Part shown: piece after piece, positions 53,090 through 62,352 of the stretch
Numbering within the stretch: the stretch's first letter is position 1
How the letters are laid out: the number at the start of each line of letters is the position of its first letter
NCBI RefSeq assembly: GCF_023734775.1
Contig: NZ_AP025732.1
Location: 1,928,501 to 1,992,500, forward strand
Direction of reading: 5' to 3'
Length of the DNA stretch: 64,000 nucleotides
DNA from: Nostoc cf. commune SO-36
Lineage (GTDB): Bacteria; Cyanobacteriota; Cyanobacteriia; Cyanobacteriales; Nostocaceae
Notes under the pieces: model-generated
The model's input: the letters and a program-made list of their open reading frames with translations, nothing else
What the model was told of the DNA's origin: nothing
The model's database searches: none
Program-made: the position numbers and the translations under genes

Positions 53090-53545
53090 ATGAGCAATCA
53101 ATCTGTTCCTAAAACCAATAGTCTCTATGCACAAGATTATCATTTATGGTTAGAACACACTGTTGATTTATTAAAAAATAAAAAGTTTTTAGAACTAGAA
53201 TTAGACAATTTAATTGAAGAAATTGAAAGTATGGGTAGAAGTGATAAAAATGCTTTAAGGAGTAATCTTAGAGTGCTTTTAATGCACCTTCTCAAATACA
53301 AATTTCAACCCCAGATGCGATCCAATAGCTGGTTGTATACAATTTATGAACATCGTCAAAGATTACAAGAAGCATTTGTCGATAGCCCTAGCTTAAAATA
53401 TTATTACACGGAAGTTTTTGACAGTTGTTACCAACACGCTAGAAAAGAAGCATCTATTGAAACAGGGCTTCCTCTGTCTATTTTTCCTAAAGACTATCCT
53501 TTTTCTATTGATGAAGCCTTAGATTCTGATTTCTTCCCAAGTTAA
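53090..53545 (+). CDS. DUF29 family protein
   Basis: A 151-residue helical protein of the DUF29 family, abundant in cyanobacteria and without known function. Features: SLYAQDYHLWLEHTVDLL at the start, ELDNLIEEIESMGRSDKNAL, then LRVLLMHLLKYKFQP, and FPKDYPFSIDEALD at the end. AAGGAGAAG precedes the ATG at good spacing. It sits at the edge of an accessory region with a toxin-antitoxin pair and an IS element. Confidence 0.88.
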   Translation: MSNQSVPKTNSLYAQDYHLWLEHTVDLLKNKKFLELELDNLIEEIESMGRSDKNALRSNLRVLLMHLLKYKFQPQMRSNSWLYTIYEHRQRLQEAFVDSPSLKYYYTEVFDSCYQHARKEASIETGLPLSIFPKDYPFSIDEALDSDFFPS

Positions 53546-53726
53546 TTATAATCGCACTGTAGAGATTTTGCAGGCAATCGCCTTTTTTAAATAACCTTTC
53601 TAGGCGTAGAGGACACAGAGGAAGAGGAGGAGCGATCGCTTTTTTGTTTCGCACAAAGTCGCAGCGAAGCGATCGCCTACTCAAAATCTTCTATACTTGT
53701 ACTATGTAAAGGTAATCAAATTCTCT

Positions 53727-53954
53727 ATGATTACAAACACTAATACCCAAATGAAACCCAATCAATACCCATTTGCTCAAGAATTAATCACAGATACTCA
53801 AGGTAATATTCGTAAAGTAATTATAGATTTTCAAGACTATTTACGCTTATTAGAAGCGATTGAAGATGAAGGATTGATATTAGCAATCAAGGAAGTACAA
53901 CAAGAAACCCCATTAAATATTAATGAAGCATTAGCCGAATTAGAAAGAGAGTGA
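53727..53954 (+). CDS. antitoxin of a RelBE-type module
   Basis: About 75 residues from the ATG at 53727 (an ATG at 53751, or 53697 upstream, are alternatives; no start has a strong SD). The C-terminal part is acidic and helical (LILAIKEVQQETPLNINEALAELERE), typical of RelB/Phd-like antitoxins. The N-terminal part (GNIRKVIIDFQDYLRLLEAIEDEG) looks like a Phd/YefM-type segment. The stop overlaps the toxin start by 4 bp (GTGA). Confidence 0.7.
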   Translation: MITNTNTQMKPNQYPFAQELITDTQGNIRKVIIDFQDYLRLLEAIEDEGLILAIKEVQQETPLNINEALAELERE

Positions 53955-54223
53955 ATACCCAGTATATATCCAGTTTTATTAAAGATTTAAAAGCGCTCAA
54001 AAGTACACCTTACTATGAGACGATTAAAGTACTTGCTTTTGAAGAAATACCACAAATAGCTAACTTTGAAGAAATTACTAATATCAAAAAGCTTCAAGGA
54101 TATGATGATATTTATCGGATTCGTATAGGTGATTATCGAATCGGAATTATATTTGACGGTGAAACAGTAATATTTCAGCGTGTCTTACATCGTAAAGATA
54201 TTTATCGATATTTTCCAAAGTAA
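53951..54223 (+). CDS. RelE/ParE-family toxin
   Basis: A 90-residue protein with the RelE fold signature: SFIKDLKALKSTPYYE, then IKKLQGYDDIYRIRIGDYRIGIIFDGETVIFQRVLHRKDIYRYFP. Conserved Arg/Lys and the terminal HRKDIYR are those of mRNA-cleaving RelE enzymes. GTG start overlapping the antitoxin stop by 4 bp supports coupled translation. Confidence 0.88.
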   Translation: MNTQYISSFIKDLKALKSTPYYETIKVLAFEEIPQIANFEEITNIKKLQGYDDIYRIRIGDYRIGIIFDGETVIFQRVLHRKDIYRYFPK

Positions 54224-54367
54224 GTCAAATTAGTGATTTTGTGGAATTTTGGCGATCGCTCTTTTTAACGAACCACAGAGCCGCAGAGAACACAGAGGCA
54301 AGAAGAGAGCGATCGCTTGGTAGAATAAGTAGGTGGGCGGGAAAATTTATAACTATGTAACGAAAAT

Positions 54368-55444
54368 TTAACCAGAGGAATTAGAGTCAAATTTAATACG
54401 TTGTGTACTGTAGTTGCCTTTTTCTCCCCTAGCTTTAACGCCATCCATCACGGCGTAAGCGAGGTCTAACTCGTCATCAAATATTTGCCCACATAGTTCG
54501 TCTTTTTTAAGGTGCTGCCACTCCAATTCAATTGGGTTCATCTCGGAGCAGTATGCGGGCAAGAAAAAGATGTACAAACCCATGTTTTCCCACTTTGACC
54601 ATAACTTTTGCACTTCAAGACATCGGTGTATCGATCCGTTATCCTGCACAATTACCCTAGTGCGTCCAGTTTTTTGAGCTTCAGTCGCTTCAATCTCCAT
54701 CATTTCGATGTACGATTTACGACTAATCCCACCAATAACCAGACCGTAAACAAAGCTGATTAAAGGTTGAAGAAAGCCGATAATACTTAATCTCCGTCCA
54801 CGATGCTTAGTTTGCTCTAAGCGTTTTTGCTCACCTTTGAAGTAATAGGTGTAACCTGGTTCGCTCCATACACAAAACCCTGATTCATCTAGATACTTTA
54901 GGTCTATTTCTCCAGCCGCAGCAGATAATTCCAACATATCTAGGACTGAAGAGTTTGTTTGCTCGTGCTATCGGGTTTTGCTTGCCTTTGTGACTCTTCC
55001 TTGCTCGCTTCCAATTGACCCCCTTTTTTTGAGTACCCGTCTTAATCTGTCGGGACTCAGTTTAATTGAGCGATGCCTGCGGCGGGCTACGCCTACGCGT
55101 TCTAATTTTTGTGCGAGTTGAAGACTATTGTATGTACGCGGTTCTTTTTTCAGGCATTCTTCCAAAAATATGATGTCCTCTTCTTGCCATTTTGACTTTC
55201 CTCCTCGACCCGGTAGTTCCCAAAGTCCTTCTAGACCTTTGCTTTTCCAGTTGTGTAAAACCTCTCTTACCGTTTGTAGAGTCAAATTAAAGTGAGCAGC
55301 TATTTTTTCTACATACCAGCCATGTGCATTTAGCCTAATTATTTCTGCTCGATCTTTTACTTTCTGTGGTACTTCCGCAGTTCTTAGCTGTAACAGGGTT
55401 CTGTCTTGCTCACGAGTCAAGAATATCCTTAAACGAGCGCCCAT
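54368..55444 (-). pseudogene. IS630 transposase, interrupted
   Basis: Two in-frame pieces. 55444-54968 is the helix-turn-helix half (EIIRLNAHGWYVEKIAAHFNL). 54937-54368 is the DDE half, with Asp in KYLDESGF, Asp in VIVQDNG and Glu in MNPIELEW. Between them a TAG interrupts the frame. The segment from ~55020 to ~54950 reads like the family only in another frame (WKRARKSHKGKQNP), entered at a run A7G5. A second shift or indel ~75 bp later would return to the original frame. Either frameshifting at A7 is used or two indels killed the gene. A 29-bp interspersed repeat (55070-55098) lies in frame in the first half. Confidence 0.8.
55070..55098. repeat. 29-bp interspersed repeat family, copy 5, inside the transposase gene
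   Basis: GCGATGCCTGCGGCGGGCTA core; translated on the minus strand as VGVARRRHR between LAQKLE and KLSPDRLRR, where related transposases are shorter. Confidence 0.75.
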
Positions 55445-55530
55445 ATATTAAGTCACCTCGGTAGATGCATTCTCCGTATTTACTTATCTTTACATAGTTT
55501 GGTTTTTTCGTGCCTACCTACTTACATATT

Positions 55531-55622
55531 TTATTGCTGATGTTCCAACCAAGCCACTAAATCAGCTTCAGTGGAGAAATCTAGTAAGGCTTCGGCTAAA
55601 TCCTCTAACAAAGTAAAATTAA
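55531..55622 (-). pseudogene. 3' fragment of an Rpn-type nuclease gene
   Basis: The minus strand reads LLEDLAEALLDFSTEADLVAW then LEHQQ and a stop, matching the end of the DUF4351 tail of the intact gene at 23660-24496. The rest of the gene is absent; the IS630 element begins 8 bp away. Confidence 0.75.
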
Positions 55623-55842
55623 ATACATGAAGAGATTATTTAGGCGATAACTATTTTCTGTTTAGATAAGCTTCATTAATAGTTTACTCTAGTTTTGACT
55701 AAGGATAATTACTGAGGTATTTTGACCTTGCCTGATCCAAAATGATTGATGGCTGACAAGAATATCGGGATTTAGCGATTCAGAAAAGCTTCTAGATAGT
55801 TTTGTCGCAAAATCACAAGCACTTATCTAACTGGAGAGAGTC
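55623..55842. other. intergenic region before the GTPase cassette
   Basis: AT-rich; no feature recognised apart from a likely ribosome-binding site (GGAGAG) before 55843. Confidence 0.45.
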
Positions 55843-56994
55843 TTGAATACTTACACAGTAATTATGCTGGGGCCATCTGGCTCAGGCAAGACAGTATTTT
55901 TAGCAAGTATGTATAAGAAGCTATCTACTCAGGGAGAGCATGGTTTCTTCTTAGAAGTAGATGGAGCAGAAAAAAGAAAGCGGCTTAACAACATCTATAC
56001 TCAAATTGCTGTTGATGAGAAATGGCCTATATCGACAGACTATGCACAAATATCAGAATGGACTTTCAATTGTCGTGTTCAAACAGAAAACTTAAGTATT
56101 TACTCAGCTTGTCAGTTTACCTATTTGGATTATGCTGGTGGCAGACTTACTGATGAAATGGAAGAAGAAGACTCTGTATTTGAGAGTAAGCTTAAAGAAG
56201 CTGATGCTTTGCTCGGTCTGTTGGATGGTCAAAGGCTTTCTGCATTAATGCGTAATGAAAAGCTAGGAAAGCTTTGGGCTATAAACGATTTACCCAATAT
56301 GCTTAATGTAATACAGAATAGTAAGAGTAAGAGACCAATTCACTTTGTTATTAGCAAATGGGATATTATAGAAAACAACTTTACATTAGAGCAAATACGC
56401 GATCGCTTGCTACAAATTGAAGAATTTAGGAATATAGTCGAAGCACGTAACAAAGCGCATACGCCAGTTCGCTTAATTCCAGTAAGTTCAGTAGGTATAG
56501 GTTTTGCCAAATTGCAACCAGATGGTAGTATGGCAAAAACCGGGGAGCTACCGCAGCCATTTCAAGTAGAAGTACCTCTAGCTTGTATTTTGCCAGATAT
56601 GATACAAAGCCACCTAGAGGAACTTATGAGAAAGAAGCAAGAAGAACTTAGTAAACCAATTGAAGATAAAGCAGACCTGAGTTTTTGGGATAAATTAGGT
56701 CAAGTTTTTGGTGGGGGGCTAAAAATTCTACAAAATATACAGCAACTTTTGCCTAAAAAGTATCAATTTGCCGAAGACATCCTAAAAAAAATGATTGAGT
56801 ATGCTGAAGAACCAGCACAGAAGAAACAAGAGGCAGCAGTCAAAAAAACTAATGAGCTTCGTCGTGAACAAGCAGCATCGCTTAAAGCAGTGTCCGATGA
56901 AGAAACTGCGCTCAAGCATGTAATAAATTGCTTCTTATATATCAGAAATAAACTCGATCATACTTTTCCCGAATCGGATATTACTTTGCTATGA
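55843..56994 (+). CDS. TRAFAC-like GTPase (double-GTPase type), conflict-system candidate
   Basis: A 383-residue protein with a TTG start preceded by GGAGAG. P-loop GPSGSGKT (~10-17), the Walker B-like strand FTYLDYAGG (~87-95) and the base-specificity motif SKWD (~171-174) give a GTPase. After ~250 an extended helical part (EEPAQKKQEAAVKKTNELRREQ) forms a coiled coil. The stop overlaps the next gene's ATG (ATGA). The layout resembles the DO-GTPase proteins of NTP-dependent conflict systems; that assignment is inferred. Confidence 0.7.
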   Translation: MNTYTVIMLGPSGSGKTVFLASMYKKLSTQGEHGFFLEVDGAEKRKRLNNIYTQIAVDEKWPISTDYAQISEWTFNCRVQTENLSIYSACQFTYLDYAGGRLTDEMEEEDSVFESKLKEADALLGLLDGQRLSALMRNEKLGKLWAINDLPNMLNVIQNSKSKRPIHFVISKWDIIENNFTLEQIRDRLLQIEEFRNIVEARNKAHTPVRLIPVSSVGIGFAKLQPDGSMAKTGELPQPFQVEVPLACILPDMIQSHLEELMRKKQEELSKPIEDKADLSFWDKLGQVFGGGLKILQNIQQLLPKKYQFAEDILKKMIEYAEEPAQKKQEAAVKKTNELRREQAASLKAVSDEETALKHVINCFLYIRNKLDHTFPESDITLL

Positions 56995-57659
56995 AAAGTA
57001 TTCAGGCTTGGGGATTCTTGGTAAGCCGTAATCAATACCTTGACTACAGGACAGTTGTAGCTCCTAACTTCATGTGTCAATCTGGTACATCTAGCCTACT
57101 TGCTAAGGCAGCAGGAGGGGATTTGACTCAAAAAGGTGCTGCCCTATATCGTAAAATTTCTCACCCTAAACTAGGGAATCTTACTCTAGTTTTTCGGGTT
57201 ATAGAAGCAATTGCAAAAGACACGGGTATTGCAGGAAATGGAGTTTTAAAAGATTCATTTGGAAGAGAAATCCGTTTAATTGAGGGTATTCTTTTGAAAG
57301 AAATAATGCCAGATATTTTAGTGACTGAGGATATTATAGTAACTGAGGGAAATCTTGAAGAAATTCACAAACAGCTTGTAAAATATTACCGTGAATTTTG
57401 GGACTATAGTAATCCTAACCCTGCTATTCCCTCAGAACCTTTTACTTTGCCAGAGAATAGTTCAGATGACTGTTTAAATTACCAAATTCTCAACCCATAT
57501 CCTGTAGGTGCTAATCAAATACAGATAAAACCACAACTATCACTAGCTACTTCCAATAGTCAAACTCTTGAGAGTGATAATAAGAGTTGTACCCTAGATT
57601 CCCAACCGAATCTGCTACAAAAATTGTGGGATGAATTGTGGATCTACTTAGATAGATAA
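56991..57659 (+). CDS. GTPase-associated protein, unknown
   Basis: A 222-residue protein. It starts SIQAWGFLVSRNQYLDYRTVV, with VFRVIEAIAKDTGIAGNGVLKDSFGRE in the middle and a Trp-rich helical end (LWDELWIYLDR). No catalytic motif, signal peptide or membrane segment was found. It is coupled to the GTPase by a 4-bp overlap. By position and size it could be the partner (GAP-like adaptor or effector) of the GTPase; I do not recognise the family. Confidence 0.55.
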   Translation: MKSIQAWGFLVSRNQYLDYRTVVAPNFMCQSGTSSLLAKAAGGDLTQKGAALYRKISHPKLGNLTLVFRVIEAIAKDTGIAGNGVLKDSFGREIRLIEGILLKEIMPDILVTEDIIVTEGNLEEIHKQLVKYYREFWDYSNPNPAIPSEPFTLPENSSDDCLNYQILNPYPVGANQIQIKPQLSLATSNSQTLESDNKSCTLDSQPNLLQKLWDELWIYLDR

Positions 57660-57781
57660 AGAGATTAAATTTGAGAAAACTAGCTCCATTCATAAAAAAA
57701 CTTGCCCTAGAAGCATCACACCCCCAAGGCAAGCCAACTCTCTAAATTCTTCCTCTGCGCTCTCTGCGCCTCTGCGGTTCG

Positions 57782-59188
57782 TTAAAGTTGCTTCACTTCC
57801 GAAACTAACTTCGACACCATATCCTTAGCACTACCAAAAAGCATCGTCGTTTTATCCTTGTAGAACAACTCATTATCTACACCGGCAAAACCCGTACTCA
57901 TCCCGCGCTTAATCACAATCGTCTGCTTCGCCCGATCTACTTCCAAAATCGGCATACCATAAATCGGGCTACTTGTATCACTCCGCGCCGCCGGATTTAC
58001 CACATCATTTGCCCCAATTACTAAAGCCACATCCGCTTGATCGAACTGGGGATTAATATCATCCATGTCATACAACTGCGTATAAGGCACATTTGCCTCT
58101 GCAAGTAACACATTCATGTGCCCTGGCATTCTCCCAGCAACAGGGTGAATAGCATACTTGACATCAACGCCCATTTTTTCCAACTGATCTGACAATTCCC
58201 GGACGCTATGTTGCGCTTGGGCAACTGCCATACCATAACCTGGCACAATTACCACAGAACGGGCATAACCCAACATCATCGCCCCTTCTTCAGGATCGAT
58301 ACTGCGGACACTTTGATCAGTTGCACCACCACTAGCAGCAGCACCACCAGAACTAGAACCTGTACCAAAAGCGCTGAACAGCACACTAAATAAGGAGCGG
58401 TTCATCGCCTTACACATAATTTCGGTAAGGATTAAGCCAGATGCTCCTACCAAAGCACCAGCGATGATTAACATATTGTTCATCACCACAAACCCCGCCG
58501 CCGCCGCCGCCACACCTGACAAGGAGTTCAACAGCGAAATTACCACCGGCATATCGCCGCCACCAATGGGGATGACGAACATCACACCCAACACTAAGGA
58601 AACGCCAACCACTCCCAAGAATATGGGTAAGCTATCTGGTGTAATGATTAAATAGGCACTACCTACTATATAAGCACCTAGAAGTAAGAGGTTAAATGGT
58701 TGCTGGAATGGGAATGTAATCGGGGAACCGCTAATTAAGCCTTGCAATTTGGCAAAGGCGAGAAAACTACCCGTGAAGGTAACACCACCGATTAACACAT
58801 CCAACAGCATGGAAATGTTCACATCAAGGGGTATCGGCTGAGAACTATCTAATAACCGCCAGAATTCCGCAACGGCTACTAATGCCGAAGCCGCACCGCC
58901 CAAACCGTTGAGTAAACCCACCATTTGGGGCATTTCCGTCATTTGGACTTTGTAGGCAACGATCGCACCAATTCCCGATCCAATCGCCAAGCCTAACAAT
59001 ATCATCTGATAGTTCAACACATGTTGATCGAGCATTGTCGCTGCGATCGCCAGCAGCATCCCTACAGCCGCTACAATATTACCGTTTCTCGCTGTAGCAG
59101 GTGATCCCAGCTTTTTCAAGCCCAAGATAAATAACGATGCAGCGACTAAGTACGTCAGCTGAATGCCAGTTGGTAAAAAGTCGCTCAC
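57782..59188 (-). CDS. pntB: proton-translocating NAD(P) transhydrogenase beta subunit
   Basis: A 468-residue membrane protein. About nine membrane helices span residues 1-275. The cytosolic NADP(H)-binding domain III (~290-468) shows IVPGYGMAVAQAQ, GRMPGHMNVLLAEA and LVIGANDVVNPAA. It couples proton return across the membrane to hydride transfer from NADH to NADP+. GTG start overlaps the pntA2 stop by 4 bp, so it ends the pntA1-pntA2-pntB operon. Confidence 0.94.
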   Translation of the reverse strand: MSDFLPTGIQLTYLVAASLFILGLKKLGSPATARNGNIVAAVGMLLAIAATMLDQHVLNYQMILLGLAIGSGIGAIVAYKVQMTEMPQMVGLLNGLGGAASALVAVAEFWRLLDSSQPIPLDVNISMLLDVLIGGVTFTGSFLAFAKLQGLISGSPITFPFQQPFNLLLLGAYIVGSAYLIITPDSLPIFLGVVGVSLVLGVMFVIPIGGGDMPVVISLLNSLSGVAAAAAGFVVMNNMLIIAGALVGASGLILTEIMCKAMNRSLFSVLFSAFGTGSSSGGAAASGGATDQSVRSIDPEEGAMMLGYARSVVIVPGYGMAVAQAQHSVRELSDQLEKMGVDVKYAIHPVAGRMPGHMNVLLAEANVPYTQLYDMDDINPQFDQADVALVIGANDVVNPAARSDTSSPIYGMPILEVDRAKQTIVIKRGMSTGFAGVDNELFYKDKTTMLFGSAKDMVSKLVSEVKQL

Positions 59189-59478
59189 GCCTTAATCTCC
59201 TTCTTCTTGAACATTTGCAACATTCTATCTGTCACTAAAAAACCACCCACAACGTTGATTGTTGCCAGTATTACAGCAATCAAACCGAGAATTACTGACA
59301 CGCTTGTGTCTTTTGCACCAGCAGCAACTATTGCTCCAAGTACCGCAATCCCGGAAATCGCGTTTGAGCCTGACATTAACGGCGTGTGTAGAGTCGGTGG
59401 TATTTTGTTGATGACTTCAAAACCGATAAAAGATGCCAAAACAAATACAAACAAAGCAGCAATTAATGCCTCTGTCAT
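59185..59478 (-). CDS. pntA2: NAD(P) transhydrogenase alpha subunit, membrane part
   Basis: A 97-residue protein with three or four membrane helices (LIAALFVFVLASFIGFEVI, GSNAISGIAVLGAIV, VILGLIAVILATINVVGGFLV), the split-subunit form usual in cyanobacteria. The start at 59478 is chosen because the open frame further upstream (to 59550) is made of GGGCATTGGGCATT repeats and would give a false MPNAQCP-type extension. Overlaps pntB by 4 bp. Confidence 0.92.
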   Translation of the reverse strand: MTEALIAALFVFVLASFIGFEVINKIPPTLHTPLMSGSNAISGIAVLGAIVAAGAKDTSVSVILGLIAVILATINVVGGFLVTDRMLQMFKKKEIKA

Positions 59479-59504
59479 GAAATCAAAACTCCTTGTGTAA
59501 GTGG

Positions 59505-59560
59505 GAATGGGGCATTGGGCATTGGGCATGGGGCATTGGGCATTGGGCATTGGGCATAGT
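59505..59560. repeat. GGGCATTGGGCAT low-complexity repeat
   Basis: Tandem copies of GGGCATTGG(G)GCAT between pntA1 and pntA2, same class as 8302-8340. Confidence 0.75.
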
Positions 59561-59623
59561 TATTTCTTCTTCATCTCCCCCTGCTTCCCCTGCTTCCCCT
59601 GCTCCCTCATCCTCCTCATCTCC

Positions 59624-60796
59624 CTAATTAACCGCCGGTTGTTGAGTAGTCAAAGCTTGTAGCGCATCTCGCACTCGTTGATTGCGAATTTCACCAGCGT
59701 GGGTAACGCAAGCTGCATCAACGATGTCGTCGCTAAAGTCTACCTGCAAAGCTTTGTCTTTAATTAGCAATTGCATCAACGATGTTACGTTCTTGGCATA
59801 CAATTGGCTGGCGTGAATTGGCATCGATGATGGGAGATTGATCGGGCCGATAATTGTTACGCCGTTCCAGACAATATCTTTACCTGGTTCGGTGCAAGCG
59901 CAGTTACCACCCTGTTCAGCAGCCAAATCCACAATCACTGAACCTGGTTTCATTTGTGCCACCATTTCTTCTGTGACGAGCCGTGGTGCTTGTCTCCCAG
60001 GTACTTGGGCGGTAGTAATCACCACATCAGAATTTTTGACGTGTTCGGCGACAACTTCTTGAGTACGTTGTTTGCTAGCCTCAGAGATTTCCTTGGCGTA
60101 ACCGCCAGCAGCAACGGTTTCTTCGTCTAATTTGACTTCAACGAATTTTGCCCCTAAGCTTTGTACTTCTTCTTTGACGGCGGGACGGATATCAAAGGCT
60201 TCTACCACTGCTCCCAAACGTCTGGCGGTAGCGATCGCTTGCAATCCTGCTACACCAGCGCCCATAATAAATACTTTCGCTGGAGCGATCGTCCCGGCGG
60301 CTGTAGTTAACATCGGGAAATATTTCGGTAATGCAGCTGCGGCAATTAATACTGCTTTGTAACCTGCTAATGAAGCTTGCGAGGACAAAGCATCCATACT
60401 TTGCGCCCTGGTAGTACGGGGAATCATTTCCATACTCAAGGCTGTAATTTTCCGATTTGCTAGTTGCTGTGCTACAACAGGATTTCCCAAAGGATTGAGA
60501 AAACTGACTAATACAGCTCCTTCTTTTAACAAATCAACTTCTGAGCGTCCATCTTCTCGTTCTTGAGGTGGGCTGACTTTCAGCAGAATATCTGTTTCGC
60601 CCCATAATTTGGCAGTATCGCTGATTATTGTTGCTCCTGCTGCTTCATAGTCAGAATCACTGAAAAATGATCGTTCTCCTGCACCTGTTTCTACCCAAAC
60701 TTCTAAACCTTGTTTTACCAATCGAGCAACGGTGTCAGGAATTAATGCTACACGACGTTCACAAACTTCAATTTCTTTAGCAACTGCTATTCTCAT
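59624..60796 (-). CDS. pntA1: NAD(P) transhydrogenase alpha subunit, NAD-binding part
   Basis: A 390-residue soluble domain I. Opening RIAVAKEIEVCERRVALIPDTV is the AlaDH/PNT N-terminal signature. The second half has FIMGAGVAGLQAIATARRLGAVVEAFD (NAD-binding Rossmann motif), TTAQVPGRQAPRLV and DLAAEQGGNC, which includes the Gln/Gly-rich mobile loop region. First gene of the three-gene operon; a GGAG lies upstream of the ATG. Confidence 0.94.
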   Translation of the reverse strand: MRIAVAKEIEVCERRVALIPDTVARLVKQGLEVWVETGAGERSFFSDSDYEAAGATIISDTAKLWGETDILLKVSPPQEREDGRSEVDLLKEGAVLVSFLNPLGNPVVAQQLANRKITALSMEMIPRTTRAQSMDALSSQASLAGYKAVLIAAAALPKYFPMLTTAAGTIAPAKVFIMGAGVAGLQAIATARRLGAVVEAFDIRPAVKEEVQSLGAKFVEVKLDEETVAAGGYAKEISEASKQRTQEVVAEHVKNSDVVITTAQVPGRQAPRLVTEEMVAQMKPGSVIVDLAAEQGGNCACTEPGKDIVWNGVTIIGPINLPSSMPIHASQLYAKNVTSLMQLLIKDKALQVDFSDDIVDAACVTHAGEIRNQRVRDALQALTTQQPAVN

Positions 60797-61566
60797 GAAA
60801 TCTCCTGAAGATAAATACCTAATCTCTGCCTAGTAAGTGATTGTCTAGATGATGCGTGTCCCGCACTTATAGTACTTAGGCAGGAACATCACCCATGAAT
60901 TTTACTTGTAGATTGAACCTTGAATCTTTCCTCTCCCACTCTTAGCTGTCTAGGCAAAGCCTCACTTTGCCGCTCGCAGATGTCATATTTTCAGATAGTT
61001 GCAAACAGGGTTATGTATTGCACATCCTAAATTGATTCCCAAATTTTGCATCTTTAATCTTTGGCTTGTTTTCGGGATTGAGAAATTTTGGTATTCCTTT
61101 TTTATAGAGTAATATTGACCAAATTTTGAAGGCTTGATAATTTCCCAATCAAATTTTAATGATTACGAGTTCGATTCCAATCCAACTTATTTTAATCAAT
61201 TTAGCCCAACTTAACTGGCGATCGCTGAGGGTGCGGCTCAATTTTTATAACAAAATCATCAAATTTAGATACACTTATACATATTTGGAAATACAATCTA
61301 ATCCCAACTGTGTTTCTATCTAGTTCAAATTTGACCAATTTAGTACTCCAATTCAGGAGTCTAGAAGGATATTTAAGTAAATTAAACGCTATACGTTAAA
61401 TTTATTACCAAGTAATTTTACTTTCGGTTCAACTTCAGGACTGATGGCACTTTTAATGCTAATTAAGCGTCCATTGTCAGGAAGTCAGTAATAAAGTTTA
61501 GTAAAGAATACTAACACACAGTTATTTTAGATAACAGATTTATATTTTGGTAGAGGAAGCCTGATT
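60797..61566. other. long intergenic region between divergent genes
   Basis: 770 bp, AT-rich, with one HIP1 site and no ORF. It should carry promoters for the pnt operon and the DUF2808 gene. A GTTCGATTCC word near 61168 was examined as a tRNA T-arm but has no matching stem. Confidence 0.5.
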
Positions 61567-62079
61567 ATGCGACGTTTACTTTCTGCTTTAGCCGTGACTA
61601 GTTTTTTGGTTACTGGATTACCAGCCCTGACTTGGGCACAAAGTTTACCTGGATTTACGCTGTTTAGCGGTGTCAAAGCCGAAAATCAGCTGCCCTTTAG
61701 GTTAGATTTTGGTGGACAAGCTAATGGTTGGGATCGATACATATTGAGGATTCCAGCCAAAAGAATGAAATTAGCAGTTGGTCAATTTGCCATTACCTAC
61801 CCTGATTATTACAAAGGAACTTTTGACCAGAAAAACATTGAAGTCCGAGTCAAAGGCAAAGCAGTTCCGCTTTCTGAGGTGAAGTGGGACAAAGAAGGTA
61901 AGCTAATTAATATTTTTCCCGAAGAGCCTGTGCCAGCAGGTAGTGCAGTTGAGGTAGTCTTATCTAACGTGAAAAACCCAGCCTTCGGTGGAGTTTACTA
62001 TTTTAACTGTCAAGTGCTTTCTCCTGGCGATGTGCCACTACTGCGCTACATGGGAACATGGATTTTGAGCATTAATTAA
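61567..62079 (+). CDS. DUF2808 exported protein
   Basis: A 170-residue protein. Signal peptide (~1-25, LLSALAVTSFLVTGLPALTWA, cleavage near TWAQS). The mature part matches DUF2808: LDFGGQANGWDRYILRIPAKRMKLAVGQF, FDQKNIEVRVKG, and the final GVYYFNCQVLSPGDVPLLRYMGTWILSI. The family is widespread in cyanobacteria and probably periplasmic or cell-wall located; the function is unknown. GGAAGC precedes the ATG. Confidence 0.88.
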   Translation: MRRLLSALAVTSFLVTGLPALTWAQSLPGFTLFSGVKAENQLPFRLDFGGQANGWDRYILRIPAKRMKLAVGQFAITYPDYYKGTFDQKNIEVRVKGKAVPLSEVKWDKEGKLINIFPEEPVPAGSAVEVVLSNVKNPAFGGVYYFNCQVLSPGDVPLLRYMGTWILSIN

Positions 62080-62192
62080 GAATAGGGAGTAGGGAGTAGG
62101 GATGTAACCAATCGGCGATTCCCAATTCCCTAAAAAAGTGATAAAATTAGAGATTGTGAGTTTTTATAAAAATCACCTAAGAGGAGAAGAGT

Positions 62193-62327
62193 ATGAAAAG
62201 AACACTGGGCGGTACTAGCCGTAAGAGAAAAAGAACCTCTGGTTTTCGCGCCAGGATGCGGACACCAGACGGCAGAAACGTGATTAGCGCCAGAAGAAAA
62301 AAGGGCCGTCACCGTCTGGCTGTTTAG
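62193..62327 (+). CDS. rpmH: 50S ribosomal protein L34
   Basis: A 44-residue very basic protein reading [20 protein letters not shown] and ending GRHRLAV. It fits the conserved L34 core ([16 protein letters not shown] loop) and binds 23S rRNA. AGAGGAGAAG precedes the ATG. First gene of the conserved rpmH-rnpA-yidC cluster. Confidence 0.96.
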   Translation: MKRTLGGTSRKRKRTSGFRARMRTPDGRNVISARRKKGRHRLAV

Positions 62328-62352
62328 GGCATATCAAGCTAAAAGAGCATCT

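Larger units (their letters stand above)
54329..55522. mobile_element. IS630-family insertion sequence
   Basis: The inverted ends AGTAGGTGGGCGGGAAAA (54329) and, complemented, AGTAGGTAGGCACGAAAA (ending 55522) extend with gaps to CTATGTAA. TA is duplicated on both sides (54327-54328 and 55523-55524), as expected of IS630. Length 1194 bp with one transposase gene on the minus strand. The right flank is a fragment of an Rpn-type nuclease gene. Confidence 0.88.

Noticed and set aside
59479..59550. N-terminal extension of PntA2 with MPNAQCP repeats
   Set aside because: It is translation of a GGGCATT low-complexity repeat; the conserved protein starts at 59478.
61160..61180. GTTCGATTCC resembling a tRNA T-loop
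   Set aside because: The flanking bases do not form a T-stem, and no acceptor or anticodon arm is found.
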